Of a stretch of 64,000 bases of DNA, positions 22,938-37,999 are shown piece after piece (the stretch's first letter is position 1; every line of letters begins with the position of its first letter). The notes under the pieces are model-generated. The model ran no database searches. It had not been told where the DNA came from and was given only the letters and a program-made list of their open reading frames with translations. Both the position numbers and the translations under genes were made by a program. This stretch comes from Muraenolepis orangiensis (Eukaryota > Chordata > Actinopteri > Gadiformes > Muraenolepididae): the NCBI GenBank assembly GCA_027704905.1, contig CM051002.1, positions 14,985,443-15,049,442 of the forward strand, in the 5' to 3' direction.

Positions 22938-23125
22938 CAGACTACATTGCGTACAATATTACGCAACAACCCGTATTTCACGCGTGCTGTGACGGGACAT
23001 GCTGTCATCGGCTCTTTCTCATCGGACGACAGCATTTCGACAAGCCAACAACTTGGGCTGTACTCGACATGTTTGTAACCCGTAAACGTCAAACTCAAAA
23101 ACGTTTAAAGTGTTAACTGAATGCA
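22938..23125. other. Spacer between element B and zmynd10 copy
   Basis: About 190 bp with no recognised gene or repeat family. Confidence 0.4.
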
Positions 23126-24177
23126 CAGGGGTGCATCCGAGTGCATCCGTCTGTTGTCTGGGGGCGTGCTGAAGTCCCCCACCCACCCATTGAACAACTC
23201 ACTTTAATGGCAAACATTACAGTAGTCTAATAGTTAACACGCTCATGTAGGACTAGCCATTTGATTTAAACATTTTGATTCCATTTTTTGATTCCATTTT
23301 TTATTATTATTTTATTTAAGAAATGCCTACCGTTAAACATAAGCTCATAATGAACAATCTCACACTAAGATCCAAAAAGAGCAGAAATGTTTAGAAAATG
23401 TCTGTGTATTCAAACTCAGATTCCACTGCTTTCCATTCGATCTCCTGTCCAAGTTAAATATTTTCACCGTCATGGTTTCACATCAAGCAAGTTATTCTGT
23501 ATCTCTTCGGAAGCCTCTGCCATCAGCTTACACGCAGCCTCGTGTTTCGACCAGTGCTTCACCTGGCATTCCCTGGAGAAAGAAAAAAGGTATTTGAAAA
23601 TTGTATTTGAAATACATTGCCTTAAGTTAATTTATATACAATGTTATACCATGAAATAGAGACACAAAATAAACTCAACCCTTTGCAAAGTTTCAGTGAA
23701 TGCATTACCTGTTGCAGTACCATTCTCCCTGGCAACGGGAGCATCTCTTGGATGCCTCCCCCCCACAGCATCCACATTTGGGCTTCTCTGGGATCAGACG
23801 CTCCATCACGTCCAAGCTGTAGGTCTGGGCTAGCCTATAGTCACACAGGTGTATCCAATGAAACGCTGATGACACCTAATAAGAAAGGCCTGAATGTAGA
23901 GCAACAGGCGTACAAGTACTTACCTCTGTGCCTGTTGTATCAGCTCCTTCTCAGAGGGGTTAAACTTTGCAACGGCCTTCCATTTGCCCGCATTCTCATG
24001 CACAATGGACAAAATCTCCGTCAGGAAACTTCTAAGCTAGGACACACAAGTAATACTAATAACCCAAATGATACAGCTACACCTTGTCACTGTGCAGATG
24101 ACACATTGTGAGACTGAGAGCAACCAAATAATAATGACAATAGCAGCCAGAGCAGCTATAGGTTTAAGAGCTGCATG
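23126..24177 (-). pseudogene. Duplicated 3' end of zmynd10 (exons 12-10)
   Basis: The block matches 26038-27315. It holds copies of the last exon (about 23463-23574), the first MYND-finger exon (about 23710-23836) and part of exon 10 (about 23926-24009). Exon 10 has lost 18 bp in frame and then its 5' part, through a deletion that also removes the intron and most of exon 9 (intact 26930-27147 region). Small substitutions occur throughout. The copy ends about where similarity to 27315 ends. Confidence 0.9.
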
Positions 24178-24254
24178 TCTTTCTGCGTTGTGTGAGGAAG
24201 GAGACGGCGGACAACTTCTTCCTCTTACGGTCACTGACCATTTACTAAAATTCC

Positions 24255-24536
24255 TGTAACATACGCATGAAACATAACAGCTGCATCAGCGAACAACTTT
24301 CATCCCCGCAGCATCAGCTCTTTCAACATCAATTATCCCGGGAAAGAGGCAGAGGTGGGGGGGAACACGGTATTTAAGGGGCCAGGTAACAGGAAGGGGC
24401 TACGGGACAGTACGGTTCCCCGATATACAGTAGAGTGAATATAAAATAAATTAATATAAACGTGTATAATAAGGAAATAATAAATAAATAAAAGATTTTG
24501 TGCAATTATAATTAAACTCCAAACAACCATGTTACA
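24255..24536 (-). repeat. Solo-side LTR of second Ty3/gypsy element
   Basis: On the minus strand the 282-bp segment begins TGTAACATGG and ends GTTACA. It is preceded by a polypurine tract AGGGGGGTGAA. It is the 3' LTR of the integrase fragment at 24846-25890 and differs in sequence from the LTR at 7398-7728, so it is a different gypsy family. Confidence 0.8.
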
Positions 24537-24845
24537 TTCACCCCCCTAGAATTACACAAACATCTGAATCATACCAACAAACTACCCACCCACAAAACAA
24601 ACCACAAAATACCCACGCCTTGCTCGTAACGTCAGCAGTATCTGCTACCTACTAAGGTTAGGAGGGTCTTAGACTGACCCGGCCCCAAGCCATATCTAAA
24701 AGCCACTCCATAGACAAAATGAGGTGCCATTTACACCTCACCCAAATGGGTACAAAAGAGGGTGGGTAACCCATGAAACAAAAACAAACAAAGAAAGGAG
24801 AGAGCTAATCAGATCTCCACATCTATTACACCATGTATACCACAC

Positions 24846-25890
24846 CTAAAACAAAAGGAGGGCGCACTGAGGAGCAACACTAAACTGTGGTATAAACTGT
24901 ACCATGGTTTCAATAAACCTACGAACCGGCCTCACTATCCTACCATATCTAGTGTGAACACTATTTTCAGGGCTCTGAGGTAAGATGTCAGTGAGGGGAG
25001 CGGCATGGGACAAGGGAGCGGGTAATTGTGAGGGACGAACAGCAGCATCAGTGGAGGGGACACACACGGTCGGGGAGTGCGCACGCGAGACAGGTAGCTC
25101 ATGGACACTCTCCACCTCTGCAGTGCAGGACAGGTCACAGACCCGTGAAACTGTGCGGTCACATCCGGCCACATTCAGCCAAGAGGATGTGTCCGCCACG
25201 GAGCCCTCGGCCACACTTTCTGGCTCCGACACCGCCGCTTCAGGATCTGGTGCGTCACTGGGGTCACGAGACAATGTGTCAACACTCCGAAGGTCATCCT
25301 CTGCGAACAGCGTGTTGTCAAGAGGGAGGAAGTTGACTGAAAGCAGGAGGTTTCTGTGGACGGTCCTCACATGACCATTACGGTCACGGATCTTGTAGAT
25401 GTGGGACTGTGGCTTGGAATCGATGATAGTGTAAACAGCCGGTTCCCATCTGTCTGCTAGCTTGCATTTTCCTCTACCACCTTTGTTTGCCACGAGGACC
25501 CGGTCACCGACAGAAAGAGGTAAGCCCTTCACCCTCTTATTGTATTGGTCTGACTGATGTTTCTGTTCCACAGACGAGTGCCTCTGTGCCAGCAGCATAG
25601 CAGACTGGAGATCGGTTGCCAGGGACTTCACGTATGCATTGTAGTCACAGACTGCCTCATCACGCAGGACGTTCTTGAACAATAGATCGACCGGCAGGCG
25701 CGGGACCCTCCCGAACATCAAATAAAATGGGGCGAAGCCAGTCGTCAGGTGCTGCGTGCAGTTATAGGCAAAGGTTATTGTCTGGATCATCTGGGGCTTC
25801 GACCTTGGTGGCAGGGAGCGCAACATCCCACCCAGAGTGCGATTGAACCTTTCGGTGCCACCATTCCCCATAGGGTGGTAAGGGGAGGTC
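24846..25890 (-). pseudogene. Ty3/gypsy integrase C-terminal fragment
   Basis: The reading begins inside the integrase core at RTSPYHPMGNGGTERFNRTL (the glutamate of the DDE triad is in GTERFNR). It continues through TAFAYNCTQH-type and FGRVPRLPVD segments to the chromodomain-proximal GDRVLVANKG...YKIRDRNG-VRTVHRNLL motif, and ends after a Ser/Asp-rich tail at 24846. Everything 5' of the junction near 25890 (gag, protease, RT, RNase H, most of integrase) is missing. The LTR lies about 310 bp downstream. Confidence 0.85.
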
Positions 25891-26037
25891 CGGGACTGTC
25901 TGTCTTATGCAGTTTGAAATAACTGCATAACAGCCGACTGCAATGGTCCCCGTCGTTCGGTTATTTAATCCAGTAACAAACACAATCAAAAAACACAAAG
26001 TGAGATGAGAGTGAACCACAGACATCCGGGATGTATC
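25891..26037. other. Junction sequence, no gene
   Basis: About 150 bp between the truncated integrase and the start of the duplicated zmynd10 3' flank. It contains a short palindromic phrase TGCAGTTTGAAATAACTGCA. Confidence 0.4.
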
Positions 26038-26377
26038 ACAGGGGTGCATCCGACTAGTCTGTTGTCTGGGGGCGTGCTGAAGTCCCCCACCCACCCATTA
26101 AACAACTCACTTTAATGGCAAACATTACAGTAGTCGAATAGTTAACACGCTCATGTAGGACTAGCCATTTGATTTTAACATTTTGATTCCATTTTTTGAT
26201 TCCATTTTTTATTATTATTTTATTTAAGAAATGCCTACCGTTAAACATAAGCTCATAATGAACAATCTCACACTAAGATCCAAAAAGAGCAGAAATGTTT
26301 AGAAAATGTCCGTGTATTCAAACTCAGGTTCCACTGCTTTCCATTCGATCTCCTGTCCAAGTTAAATATTTTCACCG

Positions 26378-29300
26378 TCATGGTTTCACATCAAGCAAGT
26401 TATTCTGTATCTCTTCGGAAGCCTCTGCCATCAGCTTACACGCAGCCTTATGTTTCGACCAGTGCTTCACCTGGCATTCCCTGGAGAAAGAAAAAAGGTA
26501 TTTGAAAATGGTATTTGAAATACATCGTCTTAAGTTAATTTATATACAATGTTATACCATGAAATAAAGACAAAATAAACTCAACCCTTTGCAAAGTTTC
26601 AGTGAATGCATTACCTGTTGCAGTACCATTCTCCCTGGCAACGGGAGCATCTCTTGGATGCCTCCCCCCCACAGCATCCACATTTGGGCTTCTCTGGGAT
26701 CAGACGCTCCATCACGTCCAAGCTGTAGGTCTGGGCTAGCCTATAGTCACACAGGTGTATCCAATGAAACGCTGATGACACCTAATAAGAAGGGCCTGAA
26801 TGTAGAGCAACAGGCGTACAAGTACTTACCTCTGTGCCTGTTGCCTCAGCTCCTTCTCAGAGGGATTAAACGTCTCTTTGACTTGATACTTTGCAATGGC
26901 CTTCCATTTGCCCGCATTCTCATGCACAATGTGGTTCCACATCTCAGGGATCTACAGGTGTGTAAAGATCAGTGTTTTTCCAGCATAATGAATGGGATGG
27001 AACTGTTTATTATGGGATGGGTATAGAGCTAGGAGCGTTTATAGAAGGGTACCTGTTCCAGAACAAGTTCTTTCTTGGGTGGTGCAGGATCTGTGACGGA
27101 GAGGTGAGCGAGGAAACGCTGGAGGGACAGCAGGTTTGGCAGCTGGTCGATCAAAATCTCCGTCAGGAAACTTCTAAGCTAGGACACACAAGTAATACTA
27201 ATAACCCAAATGATACAGCTACACCTTGTCACTGTGCAGACGACACATTGTGAGAGCAACCAAAGAATAATGACAATAGCAGCCAGAGCAGCTATAGGTT
27301 TAAGAGCTGCATGCACCAAGTTTACGAAAACGGCCAGATATGCATGCAACAGGCAAGCTGTTGTTATGGTTTTGTTCAATTTTATATTAAACCTTCACAA
27401 CAGTCACATTGACTGAGATTTTCCTTCTATGTTGTGATTGTAGGTGGGTGGTGGTTATGCATTATACTGTATGTGGCATACAGTATAATGTACAGGTCAG
27501 GACATTGGAGGGAAACATCCTTGAAGGAATCAACCTCAGCCAAAACTAACAGACAAACGGACAGTTCCTTTAGAAAGGGAGGAGATGATAAAGGATGTTG
27601 AAGGACAATGACTTGGCCCCGGCAGGCTTCCGCTGTAGCTCAACGCTAAACTCTGATACTTTGCAGTAAGAAGTAAAGAAAACAAACAACACTTAACAAC
27701 TTGTGCACAACAATGCTAAGAGATACTGTAACTTGTAACCGTTTAGAGACACCTTTAAAAGCTGACTCTTGTTGAAGTTGTTGAAGTCATATTTGCGTTG
27801 GCAGTCCTCCTTGAGCAGCAGGTTGTAGAGCGAGAGCCACACCTGGCCATCCAACTTGCTCATCTTGACATGGTCTTCTGGGGAGATCTTGTGCCATGTG
27901 CCATCCATGTACTTCTCAACCTCGCCTTTAGTTATATTTCATTAAATAAAATAAATATGACAAAATAAATGACCATTTAAAAGTGTACAATTATGTATGT
28001 TATGTTAAATGTTGACTGTATGGGACTGTTAATGTACTGACAACTGAGAGCATAGAGTGCATAGTGCATATAGTTATATAGTATACTATATAAAATACCT
28101 AATAGCATCCAAATACTATATGTCGTTATCATTGCAAATAACCCCTGTGTTAGATAGTACCTGCTTTGTAGCGACTCCAGGGGCAGCAGTCAATCAGCTG
28201 CACCAATACACAAGGCATGTTATGGGTGCACAGCATCCGGTTTATCACACTGATGCTGTAAAGGTACAATACATGGTTGAAAGCAAGGTTGGTTGACATG
28301 TTGTCAAACTACATCACTGCGAAATCTCTGGCCCCTTCCCAATGTATGGCCTCTGTCCTTGCCATATATATACAGCACGGCCTCTCTCTCTTTCCCCATT
28401 GAATGAACTTTCTCTCTGTCTTTGCTTCTTTGTATGCGATCATGAAGAAAAGAGGCTGAATGTTGAAGAGATGGTACGTCACCTGTCGGTATGATCGGTG
28501 ATGTAGCGCAGCACCGACAGGGCCTTGAGGGAGATCTCAAACTCCAGAGCAGCGTTCTGTATCTGCAGCTCCTGCAGATACAGAACAGGGGGGGGGGGCA
28601 ACCGTTTCCATTGAGCTCCGAAAGACTGGAGAATTTCCATTGCATACAACATCTTGTCTGAGACATTTCATTACAAACTGCCATCACCTGCATAGAGGAC
28701 GCACCATCGGGGGCCAGGTTGTGTCGGTCCTGGGTCGGGGGGCCATACCTGGAGGTTCTGCTGGCCAGCAGCGTGAGCTTGCGGTGGCAGTAGTCCACCA
28801 AGTCAAGGACAGCGTCATCGGCAGCTTCACACGAATCCTGCAGCACAACCCATGAGGATATCTACTCTTGACACGGATCTATACCACTGTTGTATGTTAG
28901 TACACAAGTTATAATATTGTTTTAGCTTTAGCTTCGTGACATGCTCACCTTATGAAACATGATCGTTTCCAGGAGGTTTATGACAGTGGCTTCATGGTGT
29001 ATCTAAAATTAGGAAGAGAGAGGAGCCCATTGTTTGGTCACCTTGTTCAAACCCAACCTAAGCACCTAACCGTGTCTCTTCACTCACCACCATGTAAAGG
29101 GGAAATGTGCTCTTTGGGTTGAAGTCCTGCAACTGACACAGAATAGGGAACACTTTTTGTTTCCACACTTCGACTAGTATCAACTCATGGACCAGAGTTG
29201 GTATCTGAAAGGGGAAATTTAACAATAATTATATTGATGTATTGTTTAAGTTGATATCAGCACTATAGATGTTTTACATAATATTGGTGGGGCCAATACA

Positions 29301-29988
29301 TTTATTGAGATATCCAACAACCATTTTAAGAATAAGGTACATTATTTTATGGTATTAGTGATTACCTTTCCAAGTGCAACCAGGAGCTCCTTGATATACT
29401 CGTCATGTGCTGAAGAGGCACTTAGTATGGCTTGCATGTTAAGTTTCTCTATATACTCATGTTGTCTGAACCACCTGTCTCACACAGAGACACACACACA
29501 AGCACAAACACACACACACGTTGCCTCGGAGTTATATTGGTGTTAGCCATTTGTGTTTTCAAAAACACGACAACCAGGGCTCAGGCCTATATGTCACGTT
29601 ACCACAAATGACCTAATTTTACATTTATTTGAATGTAGTCTATTGCTTTACTGGAAACAATCTTGTGCACCTGTGTTTGAGGCATTAAAGAGCCCATCCA
29701 TATGTTGTAGGCCAACTGTGGCTTTTATCAACCCATTGCATTGGACTTACGTCTTATCTGCCACGAAGGCACATAAATATACTTTTAACATTACATAACA
29801 TTCAGGTGGTGTTGATAAGTGTGGCTATTTACCTCGTTAGCAAATAAATACAGTAACAGCACTGTCGTTAGGCTTTATTTAGATAGTTTCATGCTTTACC
29901 TTTGAGAGCCTACCTCCCTGAGGGAGAATGTTTCCAGGCATCGAACATATCCCTCTCCTTCCCCTGGCAGGATCACACATGTATCCAT
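26378..29988 (-). CDS. zmynd10: Zinc finger MYND-type containing 10, complete
   Basis: ZMYND10 is a cytoplasmic co-chaperone for assembly of ciliary outer and inner dynein arms. Twelve coding exons: 29900-29988, 29366-29474, 29088-29204, 28949-29002, 28688-28837, 28483-28571, 28161-28255, 27753-27925, 27053-27178, 26830-26951, 26615-26740, 26378-26480. They total 1353 nt, 450 aa; human is about 440. All introns are GT-AG and phases join. The start is MDTCVILPGEGEGYVRC. Conserved blocks include EKLNMQAIL, VWKQKVFPILC, HHEATVINLLET, VLDLVDYCHRKLTLLAS, SKLDGQVWLSLYNLLL and IPEMWN. The C-terminal MYND finger has its Cys/His set in CGCCGGEASKRCSRCQ, WYCNREC and HWSKHKAAC. nprl2 follows upstream on the same strand, as in mammals. 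Parts of this gene are duplicated at 142-230 and 23126-24177. Confidence 0.96.
27179..27752. other. zmynd10 intron 8, no further gene
   Basis: Intronic sequence. A short direct/inverted repeat occurs at 27458-27492 (ATTATACTGTATGTGGCATACAGTATAAT forms a hairpin). The end of the duplicated block lies at about 27315. Confidence 0.6.
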
Positions 29989-30063
29989 GATGAGAGTAAA
30001 GTGGCAAAACAAAAGTAGTTTTAAAGTATCGCTGAAGTGGTCGTAGTACTTCAGTTACCCTTA

Positions 30064-30077
30064 GTTGTCATGGTTAC
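30064..30077. promoter_or_regulatory. X-box (RFX site) upstream of zmynd10
   Basis: GTTGTCATGGTTAC is a near-palindrome one base away from the RFX X-box consensus GTNRCC-N-RGYAAC when read on the minus strand (GTAACCATGACAAC). It lies 76 bp upstream of the zmynd10 start codon. RFX factors switch on ciliary genes, so the placement fits. A forkhead-like GTAAACG follows directly. The same site is kept in the duplicate at 8012-8025. Confidence 0.65.
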
Positions 30078-30208
30078 AGTAAACGAAACGTACAGAACAC
30101 AGGCGCGGGTCATGCCCTTCCCCTCCAGGAGGGGGCAGAAGTGCGTCTCATTCATACTCACGCTGACTCAACCACGGCCTCCAGCTTGTCCGTTGTGGGA
30201 CAATCTGC

Positions 30209-30214
30209 TTTATT
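30209..30214 (-). terminator. nprl2 polyadenylation signal
   Basis: AATAAA on the minus strand, about 225 nt after the nprl2 stop codon and about 220 bp before the zmynd10 start. It is the only canonical signal in the gap. Confidence 0.6.
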
Positions 30215-30438
30215 AACATTGTCTACATTCCTCCTGAGACCAATATAAAACATTACAAGCAAACCAGGCAGGTATGAACAAAAAAACACAGAAAGTCAAG
30301 TCAACTACAATCAAAATCCTTCTTCAACATTACTTCACAAGTAAGGCTTTAATGGGTTTAATGGGTCTTTGGGAGAAAAATCTTCGCTTGAGGCAGTTCT
30401 ATAGAAGGCATATCCATCCATTGCGGGTGTGTCTCAAG

Positions 30439-31875
30439 CTACTTCCAGCACACGATGATGTTTGGGTCGTTCTCTAGCCGCTCATCCAGTTCTTTATAGC
30501 TCATTCCTGCAGGAGAAAAAAAAACACACCGATAGCAAACAGGAGATAAATCTCTTGGAACTCTATCTGGGAATCTTTGTTTGTAAGATACCAAGCGGTG
30601 GTCAGAGACCACCAAGGCTGGACTTGCCGGTTTTACAGCAGATTTCATCATAACTGTGACAGCCTGTGTACAGCTGTGGTGGCCGGCTCCTCTGGTCGCG
30701 GCACACCTTCACGGGATACTTCTGCAGTCGCCGTATCAGTCCCTTCATCAGGCCGAACTGAATCAGCCTCCTAAAAACGGCAAAACAAAAGGTGTTGATA
30801 ATAGTTTGTGACTTTCTTTCAGAAAGCCATATATGGTGTTTTTTACACAAGCTGTGCACAACACGGACCTCTCGTCCACTCTCTGAAGCTGTTGTGAGTA
30901 ACGGGAGCAAAGGTCTCGAACCGTCGTCCCTGGGGTCAGGCCACAGTACAGCTGGAACACATCTCTTAGACTGGCCAGCTTCTGACCTGACCCACAGAGA
31001 AAAAGACATGCGTGATTACGGTGAACCGTATATTTGTTGTTGTTGTTCTTTGACCTTGTTCCTCTTTACCTTGCTTTGTAACGTATCTCAAGCATTCTCC
31101 CTGAATTGACTTGTTGTCAACGACGCTCTGGACTGTTGGTGTTGTGCAGTACACATTTGAATACTGAAGAAGGGGCAAGACCAATTAGCACAGAATCATT
31201 ACTATTAAATATTTGTCTAGTTCTATACTGTACCTGAAATATTGAGACCATTGTAACAACGCCGTAGTACCTATCCGGGAAAAAATGGCAACACCATCAA
31301 GACAAAGCCAAAATTTCTAAAATGACATAGAAATACCAATCAAATAAGTTGTACTTACAGGAGATTTTGCACAGCTATGCGAACAAGATTTAACTCAACA
31401 TCTGCCTCCGCTGAGATCTTCTGGATATGGCGAAACCCGTCAATATACGGCAGGATCTACCAGTTTACAAAACATTCAGTTTGGATTTCGTCATGTGCTT
31501 TGATAATAAAAATATAAGCTAAAACATATGCTACATACACATAATAAACTGAAGTTGAAGAATGTTTTTTTTAACTTATGTTGTGTAAACGGTTTCTTAG
31601 GTTATTTTACAGCTACTCTAAATCATTCCACTAATGCCCACATTTCCAGTGTGCATATGAAGGTAAACTATATATTTAAATAAATATTTATTTGAATACA
31701 TTCAAGTGATGCAGAAATGCATTATAATCAGACCTGCCTGTTGAGTGGTAAGGTCCCATTGGGATTTAATAAAGTAGTCTTTGCATTTAGCAAACACTGG
31801 AACATCATATTCCTGCACTATGGGTGGATCTTTGCGTTGCTCTATAAGCTTCAGGTGTATCGTGTTGGACTCGTC

Positions 31876-31952
<77 letters not shown>

Positions 31953-32998
31953 CAAGCATCATATATCTCATATATCACAATGCATAATGTATATGCAATA
32001 TTTGCAAACCAGTACCTATGGGTAAGGTGCACGCGCCAGTGGCATTGAGCTCTTCTAATAAGGTTGACATTATAGGCAGGAGTTTCTGCTTGCATTCCTC
32101 ATTGGATATGAAGCCACTTTCCAGCTGCAACACCACCAACAGACATGCCAGGGAAATATCAGAAAAAAACTTCTAAATAGTCAAAAGTCAACAGTTATCA
32201 AGGACAACGATATTGATGCAGGAAGTGATTTCCACATTACCTCCAGGGTTGTCAAGTACCCAGAGAGCTTCTTGACGATGGGTTCCAGGGCACACGTCTT
32301 GCTCTGTGCATCACACACAAGCCCCAGGTTGAAGAGCAGAGCATTGCGGCTGTACTTTTTATGTTCTATGCATACCGGGCACCCAATTAGTTTCTTTCCC
32401 ATGGCAGTCCTGAAAATTAAAAATAAATGTTGAATATTATTACGAGTGCTTCTGGTAGTCGCCCAAACTTCTGGGGGTCTTGGAGGGGATTATAACATAG
32501 ACAACAAGAAGAAAAATAAAAAGCCACTAAATATAAGGGTAGTACATAATATTTAATATAACCACATTAAAAAAGGGTGTTTAATTCCAAACAGACTTGA
32601 GTGACTGGATCTGGATTCACTGTTATTACCTCTCTTTGTGTAGTTTCCCTCTTCTTTTTCAAATTGAACATTATGACTTGACAATGGCAGGCAACAAGCA
32701 TTTAGATGTTTATGGAAATAAAGTGGAATTCAGCAGACAGTACATACACAGTGATGAGTTTGTTTTGTAGTTCTGGCTTGGTGATAATGTAGACCTGCAC
32801 AGTGTCAAACAGCTCCCGAGATATGTACTCCTCCGGCACCTGGAACAATTATCCTTTTTTTAACAATCACGAAAACCCCTTTGCATGTCATTTATTTTGA
32901 CCTCTTGTGCACTTACTTACCTGGTAGGTTATTTTTGGGCCGAGAGTAGGGTGAAACTCGCTGAAGAATATACACTCAATTCGACTAGCCATGCCCAT
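30439..32998 (-). CDS. nprl2: GATOR1 subunit NPRL2, complete
   Basis: NPRL2 forms GATOR1 with DEPDC5 and NPRL3, the GTPase-activating complex for RagA/B that turns TORC1 off at the lysosome when amino acids are scarce. Eleven coding exons: 32921-32998, 32748-32839, 32241-32409, 32016-32124, 31738-31874, 31359-31456, 31234-31270, 31070-31163, 30869-30986, 30628-30770, 30439-30506. They sum to 1143 nt, 380 aa, the same length as human. The start is MGMASRIECIFFSEFHPTLG (longin-like N-terminal domain); the end is GCHSYDEICCKTGMSYKELD through NIIVCWK. Introns 5 and 10 have GC rather than GT donors (CAG/GCAGGT and CCG/GCAAGT), forced by reading frame and protein conservation. The next in-frame ATG two codons later could also serve as start. 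It is divergent from hemk1. Confidence 0.97.
31876..31948 (-). repeat. (TC)n microsatellite as polypyrimidine tract
   Basis: About 70 bp of (GA)n on the plus strand is (TC)n on the coding strand and runs straight into the GCAG acceptor of nprl2 exon 5. The microsatellite thus forms the polypyrimidine tract of that splice site. Confidence 0.9.
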
Positions 32999-33608
32999 GA
33001 CAATCCAGTTATTGCCCCCAATCGAAGACGTAACTGCGAATATAAGTAGGCATACAAGATGTCAGTAGTTGATTTAAGTAGATTATAGTACTCTTGTAGC
33101 ATAGGGCGCTCCACTTGTCGCCATGTCTGCCTTGTTTGTCACAGTTGTTTAAAACACTTCGAGCTAACTACAGCTAGCGTTAGCCCACTAAATGACATGG
33201 CATGACATACCAGGGACCGTCTGTAGAGCGCCTCGAAGATTGTGACATAAAATACAACGAAGTGTAGGCCTACGTCTGGATGAATTATTTTAAGGTTACA
33301 ATTGAGCAAATATCATGTTTTCGCACAGTCGAGCCTGTCCTAAAACACAGGTTTGTTTACGACAGTCAGTGCAGTTGGATGTGACATTGCGCATGCGCAG
33401 TGCCGCCACAACACTACCGGAGTGCACAACAGACGAGTGCGCCATACATATAATCCATTGTAATTGTAATTGTATATGGTTAGAAAAATAAAGCGTTGTG
33501 TGTGTTAGTCGAGAAAAAAGCTGCATGCGAACCGATGCGAGTCCTTTCGGTAAACTACTCAGTTGCCTTGTCCTGCCTTGCCCATCTACAGGGCAGACAA
33601 CACGTGAA
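32999..33608. promoter_or_regulatory. Divergent nprl2/hemk1 promoter region
   Basis: The start codons of nprl2 (minus) and hemk1 (plus) are 610 bp apart, head to head. The palindrome TGCGCATGCGCA at 33388-33399 is a perfect NRF-1 site, common in bidirectional and mitochondrial-gene promoters. TATA is not evident. Confidence 0.65.
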
Positions 33609-37667
<4,059 letters not shown>

Positions 37668-37755
37668 TGCGACACAGCGCCTGAGACAGACCTCGGCTGG
37701 ATTTCCAAACTCTAGACTGAAGCGGGATTTTACCACGTTTACCACGGCTGTCGAC

Positions 37756-37916
<161 letters not shown>

Positions 37917-37999
37917 CTGGTGAACACCCTTAGTCACAATCACACCGTTAACTCTTACTAACACGCAACGTCAACATACTTTATATTTATATACGTCTG

